In this document: positions 6,719 to 14,715 of the stretch, piece after piece | Numbering within the stretch: the stretch's first letter is position 1 | Layout: each line of letters starts with the position of its first letter | Assembly (NCBI RefSeq): GCF_029222905.1 | Contig: NZ_JARHUE010000004.1 | Span: 1 to 64,000, forward strand | Direction: 5' to 3' | From: Neptuniibacter sp. CAU 1671 | GTDB lineage: Bacteria > Pseudomonadota > Gammaproteobacteria > Pseudomonadales > Balneatricaceae | DNA: 64,000 bases | Notes under the pieces: model-generated | Told to the model about the DNA's origin: nothing | The model's input: only the letters and a program-made list of their open reading frames with translations | Databases searched by the model: none | Translations under genes and position numbers: made by a program

Positions 6719-8437
6719 TTATTTTTTATGCAGTGCGAACACAAACAGACCACCGCCTTTGGTGTTGTGTTTGAAGAATTCGCCATACACCAGTGGCCAC
6801 AGGCTGCCACCGCCAGGACCTACCAGCACAGCAACATACTGAGTGTCGCCAACCATGTAGGTGGTTGGGTTAGAGTGAATACCGGTACCCACGTTGTATT
6901 CGTACAGGGTTTCGCCGGTATCGTCCTTAACAGCGCGGAAGAAACCTTCAGCATCACCGTTGAAGACCAGACCACCCGCCGTTGCCAGCACACCGCCTGT
7001 TGCAGGAACGTTCTGAGAACGCATCCATTCCAGTTCACCGGTGGTGCCGTTAAAGGCTTTCAGGTAACCCGCACCCGGATGCAGACGCAGGGTGTTGGTG
7101 CCCAGGAACCACTGACCCGGTTTAAACTCCTGCTTCTTGGCTTCCAGATCCATCGACATGTCGATAACAGGCACGTAGATCATGCCGGTACGCTTACTGT
7201 AAGCGGCCGGATGCCACTCTTTACCGCCACCCAGGGTAGGCGCGATATCAGTAGTTACTTTGCCTTCTGTTGGCACTTTATCCGGGTTCACTTTTGGACG
7301 GCAGTTGCTGTCAAAGCTCTCAACCCAGTTAACCCGCTGCATTGGCACAACCCAGTTACACTTGTAGGTATTGCGGTCAATGGAGTACAGGTGACCATTA
7401 CGGTCAGCGTGCAGATAGGTTTTACGGCCTTCTTTATCCTTGATCAGGATCGCTTCGTTGGTACCGTCATAATCCCAGACATCGTGTGGGGTGTACTGGA
7501 AGTGTTTAACGATGGTGCCGTCTTTTGGATCGATCGCAACAGTAGAGCCGGTGTAGAGGTTATCCCCTTCACGGACACTGCCGTCAAAATCCGGTACCGG
7601 GTTACCTACACCGTACAGGATGTAGCCGGTCTCTTTATCATAAGAAGGCGGCAACCAAGGTGTACCACCGGCTGTTTTCCAGGAATCACCCGCCCAGGTT
7701 TTGGCAATTTTTTCTTTGCCGGTCACTGGTACTGTATGGGTTTTCCAGATCAGCTCGCCGGTATCGGCATCCAGCGCATACACAGTACCAGGGTTTGCAC
7801 CCAGGTCACCGCCGGAGTTACCGATCACGATCATGCCGTTAATTACCATCGGCATTGAAGTCAGGATTTCACCAGTTTTGTAATCACCCAGTTTTTTCTC
7901 CCAGACGACTTCGCCGGTGTTGTTATCCAGCGCCACCATATGGGTGTCCAGAGTTGCCATGTAGACCTTGTCTTTGTACACAGCAACACCGCGGTTTACA
8001 GAACCACAGCAGAGTTTAGGACCCAGATCACCTGGCAATGCACGCTGATACTTCCACAGAACATCACCAGTGGTGCCATCCAGCGCAAACGCGATGTTAT
8101 GGCTGGAGGTGACATACAGACGACCATTGACAGCCATGACCTGGCTGTCCTGAGCGCCAATCACGCCAAAAGACAGGTTCCATTTAGGCACCATGTCACT
8201 GACATTTTCCTGATTAATCTGGGTTAGCGGTGAATAGCGGGTACCTTCATAATCCCGGCCATAATGCAGCCAGTTGTTGGGGTCTTTGTCAGCATTCAGC
8301 AACATGTCATCGGTGACAAAGTTATTCAGGTGCGTACCTTCCAGTACGCTCACACCCAATGCGTGACTGTTCATCGAAACAGTCAGCGCCATCACTCCGA
8401 TGCTGACGGCCCGTCCTACGCCAAATCTAACTGTCAT
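6719..8437 (-). CDS. PQQ-dependent alcohol dehydrogenase (first copy)
   Basis: A 572-residue exported quinoprotein with an eight-bladed propeller of the methanol/ethanol dehydrogenase family; the signal peptide is about residues 1-26. The vicinal disulfide CysCys at 143-144, which stacks on PQQ, is present. The metal-site Asn is probably Asn279 (YGVGNP) and the catalytic Asp is Asp322 in HDVWDYDG. Asp324, two residues later, is the acidic position linked to lanthanide use in XoxF/PedH-type enzymes. The usual metal-ligand Glu (GAE) is replaced by Asp (GGD, 209-211). There is no haem domain, so electrons go to the separate cytochrome downstream. A strong sigma-54-type promoter lies 100 bp upstream. 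Confidence 0.93.
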   Translation of the reverse strand: MTVRFGVGRAVSIGVMALTVSMNSHALGVSVLEGTHLNNFVTDDMLLNADKDPNNWLHYGRDYEGTRYSPLTQINQENVSDMVPKWNLSFGVIGAQDSQVMAVNGRLYVTSSHNIAFALDGTTGDVLWKYQRALPGDLGPKLCCGSVNRGVAVYKDKVYMATLDTHMVALDNNTGEVVWEKKLGDYKTGEILTSMPMVINGMIVIGNSGGDLGANPGTVYALDADTGELIWKTHTVPVTGKEKIAKTWAGDSWKTAGGTPWLPPSYDKETGYILYGVGNPVPDFDGSVREGDNLYTGSTVAIDPKDGTIVKHFQYTPHDVWDYDGTNEAILIKDKEGRKTYLHADRNGHLYSIDRNTYKCNWVVPMQRVNWVESFDSNCRPKVNPDKVPTEGKVTTDIAPTLGGGKEWHPAAYSKRTGMIYVPVIDMSMDLEAKKQEFKPGQWFLGTNTLRLHPGAGYLKAFNGTTGELEWMRSQNVPATGGVLATAGGLVFNGDAEGFFRAVKDDTGETLYEYNVGTGIHSNPTTYMVGDTQYVAVLVGPGGGSLWPLVYGEFFKHNTKGGGLFVFALHKK

Positions 8438-8536
8438 ATTTATGCCTCTTATATGTTTTTATGAACAAAAATATCGACAAATATCCCACTCTGCGGGTTA
8501 TTTAATCATTTTGGTTTTTGGTGCAGGCATAAGAGG

Positions 8537-8552
8537 CGCAAAGGACATGCCA
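8537..8552 (-). promoter_or_regulatory. Sigma-54 promoter of the first quinoprotein operon
   Basis: The minus strand reads TGGCATGTCCTTTGCG: TGGCAT, five bases, TTGCG, with GG and GC ten bases apart. It is 100 bp upstream of the quinoprotein start. Confidence 0.7.
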
Positions 8553-8617
8553 AAATCACATATCATTGATTTATATATCTTTATTATTAAACCCGACAGA
8601 TTAAGTCGGAATTTTTA

Positions 8618-8645
8618 GAACAGACTGTGGCAACTGCGACAGTAT
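8618..8645. promoter_or_regulatory. Candidate activator-binding element
   Basis: GAACAGACTGT (8618-8628) reads ACAGTCTGTTC on the minus strand, matching the element at 14266-14276. An imperfect palindrome, ACTGTgGCAacTGCgACAGT, follows at about 8624-8643. Both are 70-95 bp upstream of the -24 box. Confidence 0.4.
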
Positions 8646-8663
8646 GCCGCGAGACAAAAACAG

Positions 8664-8688
8664 AAAAGCCATGCAGAGCATGGCTTTT
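8664..8688 (-). terminator. Hairpin terminator of the activator gene
   Basis: AAAAGCCATGC (8664-8674) pairs perfectly with GCATGGCTTTT (8678-8688), giving an 11-bp stem with a T-run, just beyond the stop of the activator gene at 8710. Confidence 0.75.
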
Positions 8689-8709
8689 AAAGTAGAGAGG
8701 AACGCAGAA

Positions 8710-10746
8710 TCAGTCTAATTCGTACTCTTCAGACTCAATCAGCAGGCCGTATTTTTTGATTTTACGGTGCAAAGTGGAACGACTCACACCCAGTGCCTTT
8801 GCGGCACGGGTCACAACCCAGCGATGCTGTTCCAGGATCTGTTCCAGCTCCTCTTTTTCTGACAGCGGTGCTGCTGCAGACTCATGATGACTGATAGATA
8901 CCATGCGGGATGGCGGGTAACTACTTGGCACCTCTTCTTTCGAAGTTTCAACCGGTGCCAGTCTCTCTTCCTGAAATACTTCTTCAGGCAGATCTTCCAG
9001 TCGGATCATATCCTCTTCACGCATACAGAGTGCAAACTGCAATACGTTTTTCAGCTGACGGATGTTACCCGGCCACGCATAGTGAGACAGTTGCGCCAGG
9101 GCATCTTCGGCAATAAAGACCGTAGAGGCTTCACCCTCTTCACGGCAAAGCTCAGACAGCACACGGTTGATAATATGGGGTCGGTCCTCGCGCTCGCGCA
9201 AACTTGGCAGTCCAATTCTGAAACCACTGATACGGTAGTAAAGGTCTTCCCTGAAATCGCCACCGGCAACATACTCTTTCAGGTCACGGTGGGTAGCACA
9301 GATCACATTCAGATCGACCTTGATCGGATTTACATCACCCAGCGGAATGATCTCTTTTTCGGCCAGCACACGCAGCAGGCGAGCCTGCAGCTCCAGCGGC
9401 ATATCACCGATCTCATCCAGGAACAGGGTACCGCCATTACTGGCCTGAATTTTACCCACCTTGCCGGACTTCAGTGCGCCAGTGAATGTACCGGCACTGT
9501 AGCCAAACAGTTCACTCTCAATCAGAGATTCCGGAATTGCAGCACAGTTAAGGGTGACAAATGGCTTATCACGACGTTCACTGCTGTTGTGCAGAGCCCG
9601 GGCCCATACCTCTTTACCGGTACCGGTTTCACCCTGCAGCAGAATACTGATGCCTTTATTCACAATACGTAGGCAGCGCGCTGCTTGTTTCTGCAGCCCA
9701 GAATCCTGGCCAGCCACTTCTTCCAGCGGATTAATATCCTGCTGAGGGGCTGAATTTTTACCCTGTTTTTTGACCAGATCCTGATTACGCATGTACGCCT
9801 TGGTAATCAGAGTGGATTCATTCACCGGTGGAATCAGGGTGGCAAAGAATTTACGACGTTGCTGACCATAACGGACATAATGTTCAACAATCACATTCTG
9901 TTCCAGTTGTGAAAAGGTCAGATCAAAGGTTTCGCAGAACTTACGGCCAACCAGTTCATAACGATCACGGCAGCCCAGGGCAAGCAACATCGGAGTTGTT
10001 GCAGCAATAATGGTGTCGTTGTCATTCACTGCAATGAGTGCTGTGGTCGGCGCCATCATCAGTGAAGTGGACATACTGATGACACGCTGGTTTTCATAGG
10101 CTTCGCGGAAAATCAAAGTTTCAATCTCATCCGCCGTTTCGCAGACCAGATTCAGTGCCAGCGCCTGCCCCATGCGATTACCGGTGGCGAAGGTAGAGAC
10201 ATCCAGCGCACCAAAGGGATTACCATCGGGTGCAATCAGTGGTGCGGCGGAACAGCTGAAGTTATGCAGGGTTGATCCGTAATGTTCTTCAGCATACACA
10301 GTGACAGGCAAGGCTTCAGTCAGACAGGTGCCAAGACCATTGGTACCCACCAGCGACTCGGTCCACAGACTGCCCTGACGCAGGCCTCTGGACTCCAGCT
10401 CGTGACCTACACCCGAGTCACAGAACGATTTAACCACTAAACCTTCAGCATTGGTCAGCAGTACTGTATAGCCACTGTTTTTGGAAACGGCCCGAATTTT
10501 GTCGAAAACCCCGGCTGAATCGGCCAGTAGTTTTTCCAGCGGTTCACGTTTTTGGCGAACCTCGGATTCGGTCAGATTTAGGACTTCGACTTTGGATTCC
10601 GGATCGATTTTGTAACGGTCGCGGCATCGGGTCCAGGAATTTTGAATGTACTGATTAACTTCGCTCTCGCCGCCATCCTTGCGGGTTGTGTCGGAACCAG
10701 CTTTGGCAGGTCCAGCCAAAAGCTTATCCTTATTATATGACATCAC
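8710..10746 (-). CDS. AcoR-like sigma-54-dependent activator
   Basis: A 678-residue enhancer-binding protein. A GAF-type sensor is at about 75-200 (segment GSLWTESLVGTNGLGT, characteristic of the AcoR group) and a PAS-like region at about 225-310. The AAA+ domain at 340-570 has Walker A GETGTGKE (372-379), the sigma-54 contact loop GTFTGA (419-424; usual form GAFTGA) and Walker B LFLDEIGD (441-448). A Fis-type HTH is at about 640-670 (VVTRAAKALGVSRSTLHRKI). There is no receiver domain, so a small molecule sensed by GAF/PAS probably controls it. It is the only sigma-54 activator in the window and is flanked by genes with -24/-12 promoters, making it the likely master regulator of the island. 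Confidence 0.92.
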   Translation of the reverse strand: MMSYNKDKLLAGPAKAGSDTTRKDGGESEVNQYIQNSWTRCRDRYKIDPESKVEVLNLTESEVRQKREPLEKLLADSAGVFDKIRAVSKNSGYTVLLTNAEGLVVKSFCDSGVGHELESRGLRQGSLWTESLVGTNGLGTCLTEALPVTVYAEEHYGSTLHNFSCSAAPLIAPDGNPFGALDVSTFATGNRMGQALALNLVCETADEIETLIFREAYENQRVISMSTSLMMAPTTALIAVNDNDTIIAATTPMLLALGCRDRYELVGRKFCETFDLTFSQLEQNVIVEHYVRYGQQRRKFFATLIPPVNESTLITKAYMRNQDLVKKQGKNSAPQQDINPLEEVAGQDSGLQKQAARCLRIVNKGISILLQGETGTGKEVWARALHNSSERRDKPFVTLNCAAIPESLIESELFGYSAGTFTGALKSGKVGKIQASNGGTLFLDEIGDMPLELQARLLRVLAEKEIIPLGDVNPIKVDLNVICATHRDLKEYVAGGDFREDLYYRISGFRIGLPSLREREDRPHIINRVLSELCREEGEASTVFIAEDALAQLSHYAWPGNIRQLKNVLQFALCMREEDMIRLEDLPEEVFQEERLAPVETSKEEVPSSYPPSRMVSISHHESAAAPLSEKEELEQILEQHRWVVTRAAKALGVSRSTLHRKIKKYGLLIESEEYELD

Positions 10747-11058
10747 ACTTCACCCTCACCTGGCGATCCATCTGTAATCTGCGGATGCTCAGGATTTTTT
10801 TATATTTATAGTGGTACTAAAAGTACATCGTAAAGTGTAGCAGCCCCGTAGTGCAAGCAAACCCCAAAGAATATGGGTTTTTACCTGTTTTCGGTCAGCA
10901 CCAGCCCCTCGCCAGCATTCTACACTTCTGTTTTTGGTCAAACTTACCTGCCCCTTCCATTTGCTTCTCTCCAATATAGGAGAAAAAAAGGAGCGCGTTT
11001 GCACACGCTCAAAATTCTGCTTGGGAGCGCAGAAGCGAAGGTGGGACATGTCGATCAA
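10747..11058. other. Spacer upstream of the activator gene
   Basis: A 312-bp region between the binding-protein gene and the activator, both leftward. It holds the terminator at 10983-11010 and presumably the activator's own promoter. A GTACTAAAAGTAC palindrome is near 10816. No -24/-12 site and no credible gene were seen. Confidence 0.5.
10983..11010 (-). terminator. Rho-independent terminator after the binding-protein gene
   Basis: On the minus strand GAGCGTGT and ACGCGCTC pair (8 bp including one G-T), with loop GCAA, followed by C and seven T. It ends the second quinoprotein operon. Confidence 0.75.
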
Positions 11059-11826
11059 TTACAGTGCGCTAACACCGTAAGGTTTTAAAACAGTATTCAG
11101 TCTCCCGTTCTGTTTCAGGGTTTTCAGCATTTCATTAAACCGGGCTTCAGTCGCATCATCCGCTTTTCTCAGGCCCATGGCATAGGCGTAATTCAGCTTC
11201 TCATTGAGCAGCGCTTCAGCATCGTAGACCTTGAACTGATGGCCCTGCTGCTGGAAATACCCCAGTGTCACATTAGTGACGACAGCGCCATTAATTTTGC
11301 CATCCACAACCGCCTGCAGACGCGATTGTTCATCGTTAAAGCGCACTGCAATTGGAATATCAGCATGGTGTAACGCATGCGATGCAACACTTCCTGCGTT
11401 GACGCCAATCACACTATGCCGTTGTTGCAGATCAGCCAGTCCATTGACCGGATCGCTGTCAGCAGACATCACGAGTTTAAATTCAAGATTCAGGTAGGGT
11501 TGGGTAATCCGCAGATATTTGGATTCCCCGTCACCGAGACGTGCGACCCCGGTATAGAGGTCGCAGCCGGTTTTACGTGCATCACGTTTCTGCACAATCC
11601 AGGAAATTTTCAGTGATACACCCAGGGTGCTTGCCAGCTCACGCGCCAGATCAATCTGCATGCCGCCCACTTCTGGCATACGCACTGAAAACGGAGGCTG
11701 GAACGGATTAACACAGACTTCCAATTCGCCGGAGCTTTTAATTTCTTGCAGCGTATCCGCCATCAAGCCGGTGGACACCAGAAACATTAAAGCTGCGATA
11801 GCATTTCGCCCTACTCTGCAGCGCAT
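11059..11826 (-). CDS. Periplasmic solute-binding-type protein, MxaJ/XoxJ-like
   Basis: A 255-residue exported protein of the family-3 solute-binding fold. The signal peptide ends near residue 23 (LMADTL), and the N-terminal segment reads SGELEVCVNPFQPPFSVR. No ABC permease or ATPase lies nearby. Its position directly after a PQQ dehydrogenase and a cytochrome c copies the xoxF-xoxG-xoxJ / mxaFJG order, where the J protein is thought to assist assembly or activation of the dehydrogenase rather than transport. Only nine bases separate it from the cytochrome gene, so they share a transcript. The MxaJ-like role is inferred mainly from context. Confidence 0.8.
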   Translation of the reverse strand: MRCRVGRNAIAALMFLVSTGLMADTLQEIKSSGELEVCVNPFQPPFSVRMPEVGGMQIDLARELASTLGVSLKISWIVQKRDARKTGCDLYTGVARLGDGESKYLRITQPYLNLEFKLVMSADSDPVNGLADLQQRHSVIGVNAGSVASHALHHADIPIAVRFNDEQSRLQAVVDGKINGAVVTNVTLGYFQQQGHQFKVYDAEALLNEKLNYAYAMGLRKADDATEARFNEMLKTLKQNGRLNTVLKPYGVSAL

Positions 11827-11834
11827 AACTCACC

Positions 11835-12269
11835 TCACTCCTGGACTTCAGTCCCCAGCGATAAAATGTAGGTCACCAGTTCCCAGCGCTGTTCCGAAGT
11901 AAAACTGCGCTTCCAGGGTGGCATCACTAGCGCGCCACGGCGTTTACCGTTAGAGATAGTGTTGTAAAGGTATTCTGCTGTGAATTCGCGATTCTGCAGC
12001 TGCTTGGCTTTACCACCAGAGCCTTTATCGCCATGGCAGTAAACGCAGGTTTGGTTAAAACGTGCTTCACCGTTGGCAATGGATTCTTCCCGATCACTGA
12101 ACACTTTCTCTTTCATTTCAGCGACGTATTCAGGGGTTTCAACCGGTTTTTTTGGTTTTTTAGCTTTACCGTCATCCGCTGGGGGCGCAACAGCACAGGC
12201 AACGCCACTGGCCAGAACACTCGCAACCAACAAACTACGACATACAACAGATTTAATTTCGAAAGACAT
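11835..12269 (-). CDS. Periplasmic cytochrome c, partner of the second quinoprotein
   Basis: A 144-residue class I cytochrome c. The signal peptide is about residues 1-26 (ending ACAVA), followed by a Lys/Pro-rich linker (KAKKPKKPVETP), a haem motif CVYCH at about 74-78 and a distal Met in GALVMPPW at about 113-120. It lies between the quinoprotein and the MxaJ-like gene in one leftward operon and is the probable electron acceptor of the second PQQ dehydrogenase. It is clearly diverged from the 6229-6648 cytochrome, so the two dehydrogenases have separate partners. Confidence 0.9.
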   Translation of the reverse strand: MSFEIKSVVCRSLLVASVLASGVACAVAPPADDGKAKKPKKPVETPEYVAEMKEKVFSDREESIANGEARFNQTCVYCHGDKGSGGKAKQLQNREFTAEYLYNTISNGKRRGALVMPPWKRSFTSEQRWELVTYILSLGTEVQE

Positions 12270-12344
12270 ACTACATTCCCAAGACTTTTACGGAGGTGAG
12301 GGGCGGTCATACCGCCCCTCTATTTTTATGTTTTTTACGCTGGA

Positions 12345-14021
12345 TTATTCACCCAGAGTAAAGGCGATCAGTGCAGCACCGCCTGGCAGACCACCCATTT
12401 CAGGGAAGGCACTCGCCATGAAGCCTGGTGCATGAGAACCCATACCGGTTGAAGCCAGAATGTACTGCTTACCGTTTACGGAGTAGCTCACGATACCACC
12501 ACGCAGACCTGAACCTGCGTTGAAGTTCCACACTTCCTTACCGTTTTCAGCGTTATACGCGTGAATGATACCCTTTGGTGAACCGTTAAATACCAGGTTA
12601 CCGCCGGTGGTCAGAACACTGCTCAGACCTGGCAGTGGGTAATCAATAGACCACTTCAGTTTACCGGTGATTGGATCACGGGCATCCAGTCGCGCAGACG
12701 CTTTACCACCTGGAGGCGGTACAGCAACCAGCTTGCTAACACCCAGATACAGACCCGCCAGACCTACGCTTTCGTGCTCCTGCGCTGCAGGGACAACAAC
12801 GTTACATACTTCCATAGCGTTGGTGTACCACAGACCCGTGTTAGGGTTGTATGCACCGTGGTTCCAGCTACGCGCACCCAACAGGTAAGGACAGATAGTG
12901 GTTTCTTCACCAACTGGCATTGGCAGACGTTTGCCCAGCTCACCAGTTTTAGGGTTGATGCCATCAACAAAGTTGATGTTCTGAGCCAGCGGCCATACGT
13001 TCTCGATGGCGCCATCTTTTTTATCTACAACGAATACGAAACCGCTCTTGTTCAGGTGAACCAGAACATCTTTGCCGTTGTGTTTCAGAGCTACTGCTTC
13101 ATAAGAGGCGTCATAATCCCAAACATCGTGCGGGATTTCCTGACGGCCCCATTTCAGCTTGCCGGTTTTAGGATCGATCGCCAGCAGACTCGCACTCCAC
13201 TTGTTGTCACCTACACGCTCAGCACCGTAGAAGTCTGGAGCCGCGTTTGCAGTACCAATGTAGATAGTGTCGGTTTTTTCATCGTAGGTGCCTGGCAGCC
13301 ACGCGCCACTACCACCCACTTCACCGGAATCACCAGGCCAGCTCTTCGGATCATCTTTCTGCAGGATGTCGAAGGTCCACATAGGCTCACCCGTCTTGGC
13401 ATTGACGGCGAAAATCTTACCCTGAGTTGGCTGGTCACCACCGGTAGTACCACCAAACAGCACGTCACCTGCCAGCTGTGGCGGAGATGAGAACAGGCAG
13501 CCGTAGCAGCTTTCCAGATCGGTGATCTGAGTAGACCACTTCTCTTTACCGGTTTTCTGATCCAGTGCGATGAAGCGACCGTCCAGAGAGCCGACGTATA
13601 CGTTACCGTGACCAACGGTTACACCGCGGCTGGCTGCTACGTAGAATACTTCATTAACAATTTCATCCAGCTCTGGCTGGTAGTGCCAAATCTGCTCGCC
13701 GGTTGCAGCATTAAGTGCAAACACGTTGTTGTTTGGACCGATATAGTAAGCAACACCGTCGATAACAATCGGAGTCGCCTGCAGACCCATCTGAATATCA
13801 CCTGGCTGATGAATCCAGGCCACTTTCAGCTTATTGATGTTACCCGCATTGATTTGATCAAGAGGACTGTAACGCCATGCATCAGAGGTACGATGGTACT
13901 GCGGCCAGTCATTCGGGCTAACCTTGGAAGAATCCGCTGCAACGGTTGTAGACACCAGACCAGACACTGCAACAGCAGATGCGATACTGGCCGACAGCAT
14001 GAGTTTTCTTATTGTAATCAC
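12345..14021 (-). CDS. PQQ-dependent alcohol dehydrogenase (second copy), XoxF-like operon
   Basis: A 558-residue exported quinoprotein. The GTG start at 14021 is preferred because GGAG lies eight bases before it and a signal peptide (ending TTVAAD) follows at once; the frame is open to 14063. Catalytic Asp302 and an extra Asp304 are in HDVWDYDA, a DxD pattern linked to lanthanide enzymes. The metal-site Asn is probably Asn259 (GTANAAPD), and GGD (194-196) replaces the usual GAE. The CysCys pair expected near residue 128 is absent (FYVAAS); instead a CYGC motif lies at 172-175. It is followed by a cytochrome c and a MxaJ-like protein, as in xoxFGJ clusters. A sigma-54-type promoter lies upstream. 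Confidence 0.92.
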   Translation of the reverse strand: MITIRKLMLSASIASAVAVSGLVSTTVAADSSKVSPNDWPQYHRTSDAWRYSPLDQINAGNINKLKVAWIHQPGDIQMGLQATPIVIDGVAYYIGPNNNVFALNAATGEQIWHYQPELDEIVNEVFYVAASRGVTVGHGNVYVGSLDGRFIALDQKTGKEKWSTQITDLESCYGCLFSSPPQLAGDVLFGGTTGGDQPTQGKIFAVNAKTGEPMWTFDILQKDDPKSWPGDSGEVGGSGAWLPGTYDEKTDTIYIGTANAAPDFYGAERVGDNKWSASLLAIDPKTGKLKWGRQEIPHDVWDYDASYEAVALKHNGKDVLVHLNKSGFVFVVDKKDGAIENVWPLAQNINFVDGINPKTGELGKRLPMPVGEETTICPYLLGARSWNHGAYNPNTGLWYTNAMEVCNVVVPAAQEHESVGLAGLYLGVSKLVAVPPPGGKASARLDARDPITGKLKWSIDYPLPGLSSVLTTGGNLVFNGSPKGIIHAYNAENGKEVWNFNAGSGLRGGIVSYSVNGKQYILASTGMGSHAPGFMASAFPEMGGLPGGAALIAFTLGE

Positions 14022-14106
14022 TTCATCTTCTCCATCTAACATTTTGAAAGCAGACCCGGACATCTTCCGTTAGAGTCGCGTCTGCGGCTGTAACCAATCA
14101 AGAGTG

Positions 14107-14122
14107 AGCAACAAGCAGGCCA
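14107..14122 (-). promoter_or_regulatory. Sigma-54 promoter of the second quinoprotein operon
   Basis: The minus strand reads TGGCCTGCTTGTTGCT, with GG and GC ten bases apart and a perfect TTGCT -12 box. It is 86 bp upstream of the GTG start and divergent from the pqqA promoter. Confidence 0.65.
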
Positions 14123-14245
14123 AAATCATTCAAAAACACAACAACAAAACATAAGCCTATGTTATGTAAGTATTTTTTAATAACACTATTATTCTTTATA
14201 GACTGGCTACCGTTCTAAAAAATCCATTTAATATTTCCCGGTGAC

Positions 14246-14276
14246 ACACTCTGTTTCGTCCTGAGACAGTCTGTTC
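14246..14276. promoter_or_regulatory. Candidate activator-binding element between divergent promoters
   Basis: ACACTCTGTTTC (14246-14257) and ACAGTCTGTTC (14266-14276) are near-repeats spaced exactly 20 bp. The inner part also forms CTGTTTC-N5-GAGACAG. It sits between the -24 boxes of the second quinoprotein operon and pqqA. Confidence 0.5.
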
Positions 14277-14326
14277 AGGATAAAAATCCCAATAAATCAA
14301 ACAACCAACCGCCTGCATATCAAAAT

Positions 14327-14342
14327 CGGTATGTCTTTTGCT
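14327..14342 (+). promoter_or_regulatory. Candidate sigma-54 promoter of pqqA
   Basis: CGGTATGTCTTTTGCT: GG and GC ten bases apart, perfect TTGCT -12 box, imperfect -24 box. It is 57 bp before the pqqA start. Confidence 0.5.
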
Positions 14343-14398
14343 TTATATTTCAGTGATGCCAATTTGCATCATTCAATAAAATGCAATGGAGAATAAAA

Positions 14399-14473
14399 AT
14401 GAAATGGCAAAAACCAGAATTTAAAGATTTAAGAATCGGATTCGAAGTTACTATGTACTTTTCGAACCGTTAA
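14399..14473 (+). CDS. pqqA: PqqA, precursor peptide of pyrroloquinoline quinone
   Basis: A 24-residue peptide, [24 protein letters not shown] split as [12 protein letters not shown] and [12 protein letters not shown], with GGAG seven bases before the ATG. PqqA supplies the Glu and Tyr that PqqE cross-links to make PQQ; here they are Glu16 and Tyr20 in the invariant EVTMY motif, so the peptide is intact. No pqqB, C, D or E gene is in the window, so this copy is physically separate from the rest of the pathway or is an extra copy. It lies between the two quinoprotein-related transcription units and has its own -24/-12 promoter. Confidence 0.95.
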   Translation: MKWQKPEFKDLRIGFEVTMYFSNR

Positions 14474-14484
14474 TCTGCTTCGCT

Positions 14485-14511
14485 GCAACTCCAGTCCCAG
14501 CCTGGAGTTGC
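14485..14511 (+). terminator. Hairpin downstream of pqqA
   Basis: GCAACTCCAG (14485-14494) and CTGGAGTTGC (14502-14511) form a perfect 10-bp stem 11 bp after the pqqA stop, followed by the pyrimidine tract TTCCTCTC. It would stabilise or end a monocistronic pqqA message. Confidence 0.65.
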
Positions 14512-14543
14512 TTCCTCTCATCAGCCACCACATCTGCACCGCC

Positions 14544-14570
14544 ACACTCTGCAACAATTTCTGAAACAGT
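14544..14570. promoter_or_regulatory. Candidate activator-binding element upstream of the VOC gene
   Basis: ACACTCTG (14544-14551) and GAAACAGT (14563-14570) match the element cores seen upstream of the porin and aco-type promoters. It is about 90 bp before the possible -24 box at 14661. Confidence 0.35.
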
Positions 14571-14660
14571 TTGTGCCAAACTGCACAAAACACACGACAC
14601 TCACCTCAGTCTAGCTCAACCCGACAAACTTATATCATTGATTTTAAATACAAAATTAGC

Positions 14661-14676
14661 TGGCATGCATTTTGAA
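14661..14676 (+). promoter_or_regulatory. Weak candidate sigma-54 promoter of the VOC gene
   Basis: TGGCATGCATTTTGAA: an excellent -24 box, but the -12 box has GA in place of the invariant GC. Forty bases before the chosen start. Confidence 0.3.
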
Positions 14677-14715
14677 TTGCTCCTACTGTTTTTTACTCAA
14701 ATGGAGCAATTAAGG

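Noticed and set aside
8710-10746. Activator judged broken because the loop is GTFTGA, not GAFTGA
   Set aside because: All other AAA+ motifs are intact and substitutions at the second position occur in working activators; one change is not enough to call it inactive.
10789-11058. An 89-codon frame upstream of the activator
   Set aside because: It runs through the terminator at 10983-11010 and has no coding character or ribosome-binding site.
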